Source: Fluviicola taffensis DSM 16823 (lineage in GTDB: Bacteria; Bacteroidota; Bacteroidia; Flavobacteriales_D; Crocinitomicaceae). Taken from it: a stretch of DNA of 64,000 nucleotides. The position numbers and the translations under genes are program-made. Position 1 is the first letter of the stretch; each line of letters opens with the position of its first letter. The stretch is from contig NC_015321.1 of NCBI RefSeq assembly GCF_000194605.1, forward strand, positions 2,046,001 through 2,110,000. The letters are read 5' to 3'. The notes below the pieces were generated by a model. It saw nothing but the letters and a program-made list of their open reading frames with translations. It ran no database searches and had not been told where the DNA came from. This document shows positions 18,489 through 27,348 of this stretch, one piece after another.

Positions 18489-18620
18489 TCATTGGGTATT
18501 CCCTGCCTCGATAAATGCTAATAGTAAGAAGAGTAATACAGCAAGCCCTCGTCGCTTAATAACGCGCTTCATCTTTTCCCTAAAAGCGGGACTGAAAAAA
18601 TAGTTTAATACATATTCCAT
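18489..18620 (-). CDS. Possible 43-residue membrane peptide
   Basis: A short minus-strand frame opens with ATG at 18620 and encodes MEYVLNYFFSPAFREKMKRV, a basic stretch IKRRG, then a hydrophobic segment LAVLLFLLLAFIEAG and a stop 4 bp before a perfect terminator hairpin. The basic-then-hydrophobic order resembles small membrane proteins. The frame sits alone in a 372-bp region that otherwise shows nothing. Without homologues this could be chance, hence the low confidence. Confidence 0.35.
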   Translation of the reverse strand: MEYVLNYFFSPAFREKMKRVIKRRGLAVLLFLLLAFIEAGNTQ

Positions 18621-18791
18621 TTTGATAAGTTACGAAATCCGAATGACTTATGCTAACGATTGGAGGATAGATTTTAAATTTCGGAAGAATTTAAACCGTA
18701 AATCCCTTATGACCTCTATCACTATTTTTGTATTCTAATAATAAGAATCAAAAAAAACCATTAAATTCCCCCAACCTTTAAGCTATTTTCA

Positions 18792-20294
18792 ATGAAAACA
18801 TTAACCCTTGCCTTTGTTCACGGATACAGTGTTACAAACCTTGACACTTACGGAGAAATGCCTTTGCGCTTGATGCAGGATGCTCCCAATTACGGATTTC
18901 AACTCAAGATAGAACACATTTTTCTCGGACGCTACATTAGTTTTAACGACGAAGTGCGTTTGGATGATATTGCTCGAGCTCTGGAACAGGCTGTTCAAAA
19001 ACAACTCGTTCCAAATCTTGGCTCTGATGATCGATTTGTTTGTATAACTCACTCTACGGGAGGACCTGTTGTGCGAACTTGGTGGAACGATTACTACAAG
19101 GATCAGAAGAAAACGTGCCCAATGAGTCATTTGGTGATGTTGGCTCCAGCGAATTTCGGTTCTGCACTGGCACAATTGGGTAAAAGTCGCTTGAGTAGAA
19201 TTAAATCGTGGTTTGACGGTGTGGAACCAGGGCAACGCGTGTTGAATTGGTTGGAACTCGGAAGTAATGAGGCGTGGAAATTGAACAAAGATTGGATTTT
19301 GAATGGGGAAACGCATATTGGTTCAAATGGAATTTTCCCGTTTTCATTGATTGGTCAGGATATCGACCGTAAATTGTATGACCATCTCAATTCTTATACT
19401 GGAGAATTAGGAAGCGATGGAGTCGTTCGTGTTGCGGCAGCTAATCAAAATAGTCGCTATGTAAAGCTTACACAAGAAATTCCCCAATTACAGGGAGGAA
19501 AGTGGCAAGCCAAAAAACTGGAAGTTTCTGAATTTCACGAAGCTCCTAAAACTCCTTTTCGAGTGGTGACCAATAAATCGCATTCTGGAAAGGAAATGGG
19601 GATTATGCGAAGTGTTCGAAAGGATGTAAACATTGCTGAAAGTACTGAAACGGTTGATGCAATTTTCCGCTGTATCGCAGTTGCGACGATTGGGGATTAT
19701 CAAAAATTGACAGGAGAATTTGCTGATGAAACTACGGTTGTGCAAGAAAAAGGGTTGGTGGAAGAAGATAAAAGACTTTTGGGAAATAAAATCTATGTTC
19801 ACGATCGTTATTCAATGATTCATTTCAGATTGTCTGATTCCGAAGGACATCCAGTAACCGATTTTGATTTGATTCTTACAGGGGAAAATCACGATCCAAA
19901 TGGCTTGCCAGCAGGATTTTTCTCGGACAGACAATGTAACGGAATCAATAAATCAACCGTCACTTATTTTTTCAATTACGACGTGCTACATGGAAGAAAA
20001 CGCATGGTTGCGAATGATTTTGTATTGGATGAATTAAAAGGACTAAACAAACTAGGACTCATTATTCGACCGCGACCAAATGAAGGATTTATTAGCTACC
20101 TTCCATGTGAAATCATCGCTTCCAAAGAATTGTTTGATAAAGCTCTGCAGCCTAATTCGACTACTATGATTGATATTTGCTTGCAACGAGTGGTTAGCAG
20201 TGAAGTATTCCAATTTGAAAAAGTGAAAAATCTCAACGGTGAACAAGACATCAATTTTAGGAAAGCAGAACCAGGAAATGGAATTGTAAAATAG
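18792..20294 (+). CDS. Alpha/beta-hydrolase, lipase/esterase-like
   Basis: The protein has 500 residues and no signal peptide. LAFVHGYSVTN (residues 7-17) is the beta-strand and oxyanion loop found at the start of lipase-like alpha/beta hydrolases, and CITHSTGGP places a nucleophile at Ser88. The elbow reads T-H-S-T-G rather than the usual G-x-S-x-G. The later APANFGSALAQLGKSRL matches the region after the elbow in triacylglycerol-lipase and phospholipase relatives. The last 200 residues appear to form an additional beta-rich domain. A lipid or ester substrate is likely; the exact one is unknown. A bidirectional terminator at 20402-20427 follows. Confidence 0.75.
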   Translation: MKTLTLAFVHGYSVTNLDTYGEMPLRLMQDAPNYGFQLKIEHIFLGRYISFNDEVRLDDIARALEQAVQKQLVPNLGSDDRFVCITHSTGGPVVRTWWNDYYKDQKKTCPMSHLVMLAPANFGSALAQLGKSRLSRIKSWFDGVEPGQRVLNWLELGSNEAWKLNKDWILNGETHIGSNGIFPFSLIGQDIDRKLYDHLNSYTGELGSDGVVRVAAANQNSRYVKLTQEIPQLQGGKWQAKKLEVSEFHEAPKTPFRVVTNKSHSGKEMGIMRSVRKDVNIAESTETVDAIFRCIAVATIGDYQKLTGEFADETTVVQEKGLVEEDKRLLGNKIYVHDRYSMIHFRLSDSEGHPVTDFDLILTGENHDPNGLPAGFFSDRQCNGINKSTVTYFFNYDVLHGRKRMVANDFVLDELKGLNKLGLIIRPRPNEGFISYLPCEIIASKELFDKALQPNSTTMIDICLQRVVSSEVFQFEKVKNLNGEQDINFRKAEPGNGIVK

Positions 20295-20401
20295 ATTTTA
20301 ATTTTCCGCGGATTACGCAAATAACGCAAATTGTATGGTTATGATTTAAGCAGGTATAAGTTTCAAATCTGCGCCATCTGCGGGAGAAAAAGATGTTAAG
20401 A

Positions 20402-20427
20402 AAAGGCGATCCCTAAGGATCGCCTTT
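20402..20427. terminator. Bidirectional terminator between convergent genes
   Basis: Perfect 11-base arms AAAGGCGATCC and GGATCGCCTTT with a 4-base loop, placed between the convergent genes ending at 20294 and 20438. Confidence 0.88.
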
Positions 20428-20437
20428 ATAGTTTTCG

Positions 20438-21886
20438 TTATTTCCTCATCAGTTTCAGCACACGCTGTTCTGCCTTGGATTTGATTGTTTCTGTTTTCTT
20501 GAAGGAATTCCCTTGCAAATCAAGCAAATATCCCTGAAAACTGTGACTCAGATAAATCGGAGAAACATTTGAACTCACAGAGAACGATTGAGAACTGTGG
20601 CAAGAGAAGCAGTTCGCCAAAGTTCCTGCATTGATTTGGCTAATATTCGTCTCAAAAGTTTGCGTAAAAGTTTCCATCGTTACATTGGCACAGTTCATAC
20701 TACCGCGTGCAAAGCTTCCCGGAGTTGCATTTCCAATGTTTCCTGCTAAACTATCAATCAATTGTGCTTGCTGCAACGGTGTTTTTCCGTCCGTGTTTAA
20801 CCAGATCGATCCGTTGTAGAAGTAATTTGCCCAAACGTCATCCAATTGCGATTTCACACATTGATTGATCCCGTCCACATTTTGAAAATCAGCAGGCTCC
20901 TGTTGCGATGTATTCATAAATGTACCATCCGAATTGCGTGGAATTCCGTATTGGAATAGATCGAATACTTGGTTCGGAGTTTGTCCTAATTCAGTGGTCG
21001 AATTATATAGGATTCCGTTAATTCCGCTGGTATTTCCAGTTTTAAATAAGAGTTGGTCTGAAGCAGAGCTGGCAGAATTTGCATCCCAATCATAATCCGG
21101 TGACAAATCGTCGTGTTCAAACGTTGCCCAAATGAATTCCGGGTGATTTTGAACAATTCCAACTACATGCATTCCAATCAAAGCAACTTCTGTATTTGTA
21201 AAGGATACACCGTTGTTTGTGGAAAGAGATGCCGTTGCCGTATAATATTCCGATTGCTTCGAAGCTGGAATTGCGGAAACCGGAACCCAAGCTACTTTCA
21301 ACTCAAATGATCCAACCGGGAAGGATGCTTCATTTGAAGCGGGTAACTGACCGTTCTTAAGTTGGTTTGCGAAACCGAGTCCAGCGGTGTACATGGTCGG
21401 ATTCATATGAATGGAATAATAAACCATAGCACCGGTTCCATTGTTGTAATTCGGATTTGTTTTCAAAACAGCACTTTCAAATCCGGCTTGTGCAGTGTCT
21501 TGAAGCACCACCAATGCCCCGCTTGGTACAGAAACAGCTCCCATGTGAGAGGTTACCTGTTTTACTTTGCTTTGATTCAAAAACAATGGGTTTCCTCCTG
21601 CATCTGGTTTTGTGAGCCAAAGGAATTTGTTCCAGGACCATTGATGAAAGATCTGATTAGTGGTGCTGGAAGTATCGAATGGACTTCCTTGTCCTTCTTC
21701 AGGAGCTGGAGTTTGACTGTGGGGAAACCAACTTGGATTTACCAAACAAAGGGAATCCGGTGAGCTGCTGGTTTCATAGCCAGTCTTCTCGACTTTTTCA
21801 TCCGTTCCGGAAGTGCAATTGGTGAGTGCTGTTATACCAATAACAGTTAGTCCCCCAAATAAAAGGGTTAAAGTGTTCTTTTTCAT
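20438..21886 (-). CDS. Lipoprotein with a CxxCH haem-binding motif
   Basis: The 482-residue protein has a short signal sequence and a probable lipidation Cys (ITALTNC; Asn at -1 is unusual). It has a long domain with MHVVGIVQNHPEFIWATFEH, a stretch also seen in cytochrome-like proteins of other Gram-negatives, and one C426-F-S-C429-H430 motif near the C-terminus, which would attach a c-type haem or coordinate a metal. This suggests a periplasm-facing monohaem redox lipoprotein of unknown electron partner. It is monocistronic between two terminators. If the CxxCH motif carries haem, cytochrome c maturation genes must exist elsewhere in the genome; none are in this window. Confidence 0.75.
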   Translation of the reverse strand: MKKNTLTLLFGGLTVIGITALTNCTSGTDEKVEKTGYETSSSPDSLCLVNPSWFPHSQTPAPEEGQGSPFDTSSTTNQIFHQWSWNKFLWLTKPDAGGNPLFLNQSKVKQVTSHMGAVSVPSGALVVLQDTAQAGFESAVLKTNPNYNNGTGAMVYYSIHMNPTMYTAGLGFANQLKNGQLPASNEASFPVGSFELKVAWVPVSAIPASKQSEYYTATASLSTNNGVSFTNTEVALIGMHVVGIVQNHPEFIWATFEHDDLSPDYDWDANSASSASDQLLFKTGNTSGINGILYNSTTELGQTPNQVFDLFQYGIPRNSDGTFMNTSQQEPADFQNVDGINQCVKSQLDDVWANYFYNGSIWLNTDGKTPLQQAQLIDSLAGNIGNATPGSFARGSMNCANVTMETFTQTFETNISQINAGTLANCFSCHSSQSFSVSSNVSPIYLSHSFQGYLLDLQGNSFKKTETIKSKAEQRVLKLMRK

Positions 21887-22014
21887 GAATAGTGTTCTTT
21901 TAAGTTGGAACTAAGTTAGAATAATTTCCATAGTCCGATCCGCTATATGGTACTAAATAGAAAATAGCATTCATCAAATACCGAAAAACGGGTATGAACC
22001 GAATTGAAAACAAA

Positions 22015-22048
22015 AAAAGAGTATTCGCCTGCAGACAAATACTCTTTT
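22015..22048 (-). terminator. Terminator of the sigma-factor operon
   Basis: Perfect 11-base arms AAAAGAGTATT and AATACTCTTTT with a 12-base loop, downstream of the barrel protein gene on the minus strand. Confidence 0.85.
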
Positions 22049-22123
22049 GAATCCTCTTTATGAAACACGAACTGAAAAGTACTAACTGGATTTTAGTGCT
22101 TTAAGAAGAGGGTTTTTATTCAA

Positions 22124-23551
22124 TCAGAATTGGAACGAAACAGTAACTGGAATGACCAATTCATCCATCTTTCGCGAAAACGATTCCTTTAAATAGAATT
22201 GTTTACTGAAGAATGGAGATAATCCCAGAGAAATTCGTTGATTCAATTGATAATTCAAAGAAAGTCCTGCTCCCGGTTGGAAATAACTAAAATTTTCTGA
22301 ATTGGGTTGTTGAATATCAAGAACCTTGGTTTCTTTGAGTGTGAGAGATGAGTAGATATTGCAGGAAAATCTCAGATCAGCCGCGGCAGAAAATCTTCCA
22401 ATTTTAAGAACTTCAAACTGGGTTCCCAAAGAAATGAAAGCGGATTGTATGTTGTAACGAACCAGCACATCTTTTGCTAGAAAGCAGAGGTTTGGTCCTT
22501 CATCTTGAATATTTGCCAGAGGTATTTTTTTACCATTTGCAATATAGGTGAAGTAATCGGCTTCAGTAATGGCCAAGTTATATGTGAATTGCGTTTGTTT
22601 TTGGTTGAAAGCCAATCCGGCATAAACCCGAAAACGATTTCCGATTTTGAAACGGGCTTGCAATCCAAGTTCAAATCCAGAAGAAGCAAAGGTGCGATTA
22701 CTCAATTGTCCAGAAGAGAAATAATCTTTAAAAGTAGCAGTACTATATAATGATGGACCTCCGTAAATTCCAAGTGAGAAGAACGAATTGCGTTTTTCTT
22801 CTTTCAATTCGTTCGGATTCTCGGGAGAATCTCGTTTGATTAAAGCTAGGATTTCAGAATAGCTTAGACTTTTATTGATTATTGAATCGGATTTTAGGGT
22901 GGATTCAGTTTTTGCTTCCACCTCTTGGTTTTCAGGAGTTGAGTGAGTAGTTGTATTCTGATCGGTTATCGGAACATTCAAGTTATTCAGGTCTTTCTGA
23001 TTTTGCTTTATGGAGGAAGGACGTGGATCTGTTTTTTTAGAAAGCAAATCTTTTGAACTAATGGATAATGTCATTTTGGATTTGGAATGTTTTTTAGAGA
23101 AGGATTTGGACGTTTTTTGATGGGTATTGGTATCGTGTTTCTTGCGTACGGGATTTGGACCAAAATCGGAGTGTTTAGTTGTTTCAGTTGCATGTTCGCG
23201 ATATTGCGAACAGCCCTTTGTTTTAGCGGGATTTATAGTTGTAAATTTCATGTTACGAATCGGATATTTTGTGCTTAATACAGAAGTGTTTAAGGATTCT
23301 GAAGCCGAATTCTTTGAAAGAACGGTGTTTTGAGAATGCGCCTTTTGACCAGAGAAAGCAATGCCAAATAAACCACCCATTATCAGTATGCATAATCCGC
23401 TAAAAAACCACCAGAAGAAACCCCGTCTTTTCTTTTTTGGGAAAAGTTCTTCTTCAATTTTGTCCCATACGAAATCTGGAACAGGAGTTGTTCCTTCTGA
23501 TAACTGATCTTTCAGAAGTTGGTCCAACCGTTTGTTTTCGTTCTTTTTCAT
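22124..23551 (-). CDS. Trans-envelope protein: cytoplasmic tail, one helix, outer-membrane barrel
   Basis: The product is 475 residues. Residues 1-44 are charged and resemble the cytoplasmic N-terminus of an anti-sigma protein (LDQLLKDQLSEGTTPVPDFVW then DKIEEELF). One membrane helix follows (FFWWFFSGLCILIMGGLFGIAF), then about 180 residues of Ser/Thr/Lys-rich linker, then a C-terminal domain of alternating strands ending in VIPVTVSFQF, typical of the outer-membrane beta-barrel (PorT-like) class. The start overlaps the sigma-factor stop by 4 bp, so the two are co-translated. A role in holding or releasing the sigma factor in response to envelope state is inferred from this coupling, not shown. 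Confidence 0.75.
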   Translation of the reverse strand: MKKNENKRLDQLLKDQLSEGTTPVPDFVWDKIEEELFPKKKRRGFFWWFFSGLCILIMGGLFGIAFSGQKAHSQNTVLSKNSASESLNTSVLSTKYPIRNMKFTTINPAKTKGCSQYREHATETTKHSDFGPNPVRKKHDTNTHQKTSKSFSKKHSKSKMTLSISSKDLLSKKTDPRPSSIKQNQKDLNNLNVPITDQNTTTHSTPENQEVEAKTESTLKSDSIINKSLSYSEILALIKRDSPENPNELKEEKRNSFFSLGIYGGPSLYSTATFKDYFSSGQLSNRTFASSGFELGLQARFKIGNRFRVYAGLAFNQKQTQFTYNLAITEADYFTYIANGKKIPLANIQDEGPNLCFLAKDVLVRYNIQSAFISLGTQFEVLKIGRFSAAADLRFSCNIYSSLTLKETKVLDIQQPNSENFSYFQPGAGLSLNYQLNQRISLGLSPFFSKQFYLKESFSRKMDELVIPVTVSFQF

Positions 23552-24123
23552 TCGTGTTCCAGTTTGAGTTTCAATGCAGCTTTCGCCCTAGATAATTGAG
23601 AGCGGGAAGTACTTTCCGTGATATTCAGTAATTCACCGATCTCACGGTGAGAATAATCCTCCAGAATAGCGAGATTAATGATGGTTCGGTATCCATCTGG
23701 CAGTTCTTTTAATGCACGAAGCAATTTGGCTTCCGTTTCTTCTTTTTGAAGATACTCTTCCTCTTCTGACAGAATCTGCGCTTTATCTAGGTTGTAATCT
23801 TCTTGTTCAAATTGTTTTTTGTCAATTCGAAGTTTAGATAAACAAGTATTTACAGCAATTCTGCGAATCCAGCCTTCAAAGCTTCCTTGTCCAAGGAAGG
23901 AATCTATTTTTCGATAAGCTGTAACGAAAGTTTCCTGTAAAGCATCTTGTGCATCCGCATCATTTTTCAGGTAGCGGAGACACACGTAGTAGAGTTTAGG
24001 TGAAAGCATTTTATAAATAGCATTGAATGCTTCAGGATCACGAGAATCCTGAAACACATCAACGGCTATATGGATAGAACTGAATTTCAATAGGAATGAA
24101 TGGTAAAAAGAGAAATCCGCCAC
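23548..24123 (-). CDS. ECF-type RNA polymerase sigma factor
   Basis: The 191-residue frame starts at a GTG and contains sigma region 2 (YYVCLRYLKNDADAQDALQE ... FEGWIRRIAVNTCL) and region 4 (LPDGYRTIINLAILEDYSHR, then EIGELLNITESTSRSQLSRA), the normal layout of an extracytoplasmic-function sigma factor. The GTG at 24123 lies in the loop of a terminator-like hairpin (24111-24134), so the real start may be the TTG at codon 12 or the GTG at codon 23, which would still leave regions 2 and 4 intact. It is translationally coupled to the trans-envelope barrel protein, a common pairing in Bacteroidota. Confidence 0.9.
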   Translation of the reverse strand: MADFSFYHSFLLKFSSIHIAVDVFQDSRDPEAFNAIYKMLSPKLYYVCLRYLKNDADAQDALQETFVTAYRKIDSFLGQGSFEGWIRRIAVNTCLSKLRIDKKQFEQEDYNLDKAQILSEEEEYLQKEETEAKLLRALKELPDGYRTIINLAILEDYSHREIGELLNITESTSRSQLSRAKAALKLKLEHE

Positions 24124-24134
24124 GACGGATTTTC
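24111..24134 (-). terminator. Hairpin between lipoprotein gene and sigma gene
   Basis: Arms AAATCCG and CGGATTT with a 6-base loop, followed on the minus strand by CTCTTTTT. It would end transcription of the lipoprotein gene upstream and overlaps the annotated sigma-factor GTG. Confidence 0.6.
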
Positions 24135-24158
24135 TCTGTTAAGTATTAAAAAGGTTAG

Positions 24159-24800
24159 TTATTCATGTGCTACACAAATGCTGCGTAATTCGGATTCAAA
24201 CAAGTTTGCACCAACTGTTACGGTTTCAAATTCTGGTCCGCGGATGATAATAGAGTCGACTATTCCTGTAAAGCTTTCCCCTGGAACTTGAGACATCCAG
24301 ACCTGCCCCGGTTGGAAATGGTGTTCCACGGTATACCCGTAAGGATTTAAGAAGTAATTCAAGGAATCCGGAATCGTAGAGATCATTGGTGTTCCGGGAA
24401 ACTGTACATTCACCAATGCTGGAAAAGGGTTGGAATTGTTTGGAATACGACCATGTACAAAAGTGATTTTGTTGGAAACACAAGCAAGCATATTTGCACT
24501 GTTGAATGCTATTGAAACGCCACCTTGGTACCCGTAAAAACCGGTTGGAGTTTTGTTTAAAATGGGACTTGGACCCACTTGTTGACCGTTTATAAGAAAG
24601 GGAACCTGTTGTGCGTAAGGAGTTGAAATGATGAGGTTATCCGTTCCCAGTTCCAACATATCCCCAAAGCAGAATGAGCAAGGAGTATCTTCGACACAGT
24701 TATTATTGACAGGTGTTGTGGGGTTCTGCTTTTTACAAGCAATAGCTAACAAAAAAATGGCTGATGTAGCAGCAATTGGGATTAAAAGTTTTCTTTTCAT
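24159..24800 (-). CDS. Lipoprotein of unknown function
   Basis: The protein has 213 residues with a clear lipobox (FLLAIACKK, Cys22) after the signal peptide MKRKLLIPIAATSAIFLL. The mature part has an unusual Cys cluster CVEDTPCSFCFGDM and is otherwise beta-rich; no family was recognised. It lies directly upstream of the ECF sigma operon on the same strand, but the hairpin at 24111-24134 may separate the transcripts. Confidence 0.75.
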   Translation of the reverse strand: MKRKLLIPIAATSAIFLLAIACKKQNPTTPVNNNCVEDTPCSFCFGDMLELGTDNLIISTPYAQQVPFLINGQQVGPSPILNKTPTGFYGYQGGVSIAFNSANMLACVSNKITFVHGRIPNNSNPFPALVNVQFPGTPMISTIPDSLNYFLNPYGYTVEHHFQPGQVWMSQVPGESFTGIVDSIIIRGPEFETVTVGANLFESELRSICVAHE

Positions 24801-25122
24801 AGTGTGTATTTTAATGTGTTCTTTTTAGTAGATAACAAAAACACGTTTTCGCTGCATGAGAAAAGAATTTTTTTTGGAAAAAGTATAAAGTTGTATCATT
24901 CATGTGTTACTATGACGAATGAAAGAGACAAGTAGGCGCATGAAGAAATAATCGATGGGCAAAAGATCTCAGTAATTTCTTTGAGAAAAAATTGAAGATT
25001 CGTTCTCTTTTAACAGATTTTCACTCGTTTTAATCTCATTTTAATACAAAATCGGGGCATTTTTGCTAATTTTAGGAATCGTCACAAATTGGTTTTTTAG
25101 TTAGAACCACAAAATAATTTTC
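24801..25122. other. Divergent intergenic region
   Basis: This 322-bp gap lies between the divergent lipoprotein gene and the antiporter gene and must hold both promoters. It is AT-rich; no promoter pair meeting the full Bacteroidota consensus, no repeat and no credible small gene was found. Confidence 0.5.
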
Positions 25123-27348
25123 ATGGGGCACGTTCCGGAATTAATCTTTGATTTAGCATTAATATTAGGTGCTGCAGCTGTAATGACCATCATTTTCAAA
25201 ATGTTAAAGCAACCCGTTGTTTTAGGGTACATTATTGCGGGAGTAATTGTCGGACCTTATTTCAATTTTTTTCCAACTGTTGTAGAATCGGACGGAATCA
25301 AGACATGGGCAGAGATTGGTGTTATTTTCTTACTCTTTGGTTTGGGACTCGAATTTAGTTTCAAGAAATTATTGAAAGTTGGGAATGTTGCCGTCATTAC
25401 CTCACTTATGGGGGTTGGAATGACCTTCTTGATTGGATACAATGTAGGTGTCATAATGGGATGGAAACTCATGGACTCCTTATTTATGGGAGGAATTTTG
25501 AGTATTGCTTCTACGACGATAATCTTCCGTGCTTTCGATGAATTAGGTGTTAAAAGTCAAAAATTCGCAGGAATTGTATTGGGTGCTTTGATCATTGAGG
25601 ATTTGGTAGCTGTTGTTTTGATGGTGATTTTATCCACCGTTTCGATTAGTCGCTCTTTTGAAGGAATCGAAATGATTTATTCGATTCTCAAACTTGTTTT
25701 CTTCCTAGTTCTCTGGTTCGTATCGGGAATTTTCTTCTTACCTACCATGTTTAAAAAACTCAAGAAGTACTTGAATGATGAAACTTTGCTTGTAGTTTCC
25801 TTGGCTCTTTGTTTTCTGATGGTTGTGCTTTCTTCTCAAGCAGGATTTTCACCGGCTTTAGGAGCATTCATCATGGGTTCCATTTTAGCAGAGACTCCGA
25901 AAGTGGAAAAAATAGAGCATTTGGTTCAATCTGTAAAAGACCTCTTTGGAGCAATTTTCTTCGTTTCGGTAGGAATGTTGTTAGACCCAAATATGTTGGT
26001 GGAGTACGCCCTTCCAATTGGAATTTCAACCTTCGTACTTTTGATGGGGAAACCGATTTTTGCAACTATTGGAGCCTTACTTGCAGGTCAACCTATTAAA
26101 GTAGCCGTCCAAACGGGTATGAGTTTATCTCAAATAGGTGAATTCTCCTTTATTATAGCAACATTGGGGGTCACACTGAATGTAACAAGTGATTTTTTAT
26201 ACCCAGTTGCCGTAGCAGTATCAGTTCTTACAACATTTACGACACCTTATATGATTGGGTTTTCAGGAAAAGTGTCCGACTGGGTGACTTTAAAAACTCC
26301 TGAAAAATGGAAAAACCGGTTGTATAAATATAGTTTGGGAACACAACAAGTTACAGAAGCAAGTGATTGGAAGAAGTTAATCCGATTTTATTTGATCAAT
26401 ACGGTGATCTTTTCGGTGGTAATTATTAGTATCATTCTATTAGCCAATCAATTTTTGGCCCCACTTTTTGATGCGAGTAAATGGAAAAACTTGTTTATCG
26501 TCTCCCTAACCCTGTTGCTCATAGCCCCCTTTTTGTATGCTTTGGCATTTAGACGTGGACCTTCCAAAACCTATGCAAACATCTGGACAAAACCACTGTA
26601 TCGCGGACCGCTTTTAGCCTTGATTATTTCAAGAATAGCGTTGGCTATTTTCTTTATAGGTTTCGTGTTTGCAACCTATTATTCACCACTTGCGGCATTT
26701 ATTGGGGTTGTGGTGAGTACATTTATTTTTGTTACTCAACGGCACCGAATAAAGCAATTTTATGGACGTATTGAATCGCGTTTCCTTCTGAATTTGCACG
26801 ATCGTGAACGCTCCCAACAAAGCGCACAACATGTTTTGGCTCCTTGGGATTCTCACTTAACGAAATTTACGTTAGAAGCTCGTTCTCCAATTATTGGTTT
26901 ACCCTTGAGTACAATGAAGTTGAGAGAGACCTTTGGAGTAAACATTGTTATTATTCAACGAGGAGATATCACTATAAATATTCCAAGACAGGACAATGTG
27001 CTTTACCCAAATGATGTTATTTCTGTAATTGGAACGGATGAACAACTTACTCTTTTCAAGGATTACATTGCGGTGAAAGATGTCAAAGAAGAATCAAAAG
27101 TGGATTCCTCACAAGTAGGGTTGCATTCATTTTCTATTCCAGATGATTCGTACCTGGTTGGTCAAACGATGCGCCATTCGAAGATGCGCGAAAGATGTAA
27201 TGGAATTGTGGTTGGTCTTGAACGGAATGAGGATAGAATGGTAAATCCAGATCCAGATGTGGTTTTCGAAGTCGATGATGTTATTTGGATTGTAGGCTCA
27301 AACAAGCGAATTCAGGTTTATTTGAAAGAAATCCTTAATAATGTATAA
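25123..27348 (+). CDS. KefB/CPA2-type cation:proton antiporter with two RCK_C domains
   Basis: The 741-residue membrane protein has about 12-13 helices in the first 400 residues of the Na+/H+ exchanger (CPA2) type, e.g. LGYIIAGVIVGPYFNFF, FLLFGLGLEFSFKKLL and GAFIMGSILAETPK. A second set of helices follows around residues 420-540, and then two consecutive RCK_C/TrkA-C-like domains: LEARSPIIGLPLSTMKLRE (approx. 585-650) and LHSFSIPDDSYLVGQTM (approx. 665-735). No Rossmann-type RCK_N (NAD-binding) domain is visible between membrane part and RCK_C. It should exchange K+ or Na+ for protons at the inner membrane. Its 3' end overlaps the convergent FAD oxidoreductase gene by 14 bp. Confidence 0.9.
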   Translation: MGHVPELIFDLALILGAAAVMTIIFKMLKQPVVLGYIIAGVIVGPYFNFFPTVVESDGIKTWAEIGVIFLLFGLGLEFSFKKLLKVGNVAVITSLMGVGMTFLIGYNVGVIMGWKLMDSLFMGGILSIASTTIIFRAFDELGVKSQKFAGIVLGALIIEDLVAVVLMVILSTVSISRSFEGIEMIYSILKLVFFLVLWFVSGIFFLPTMFKKLKKYLNDETLLVVSLALCFLMVVLSSQAGFSPALGAFIMGSILAETPKVEKIEHLVQSVKDLFGAIFFVSVGMLLDPNMLVEYALPIGISTFVLLMGKPIFATIGALLAGQPIKVAVQTGMSLSQIGEFSFIIATLGVTLNVTSDFLYPVAVAVSVLTTFTTPYMIGFSGKVSDWVTLKTPEKWKNRLYKYSLGTQQVTEASDWKKLIRFYLINTVIFSVVIISIILLANQFLAPLFDASKWKNLFIVSLTLLLIAPFLYALAFRRGPSKTYANIWTKPLYRGPLLALIISRIALAIFFIGFVFATYYSPLAAFIGVVVSTFIFVTQRHRIKQFYGRIESRFLLNLHDRERSQQSAQHVLAPWDSHLTKFTLEARSPIIGLPLSTMKLRETFGVNIVIIQRGDITINIPRQDNVLYPNDVISVIGTDEQLTLFKDYIAVKDVKEESKVDSSQVGLHSFSIPDDSYLVGQTMRHSKMRERCNGIVVGLERNEDRMVNPDPDVVFEVDDVIWIVGSNKRIQVYLKEILNNV

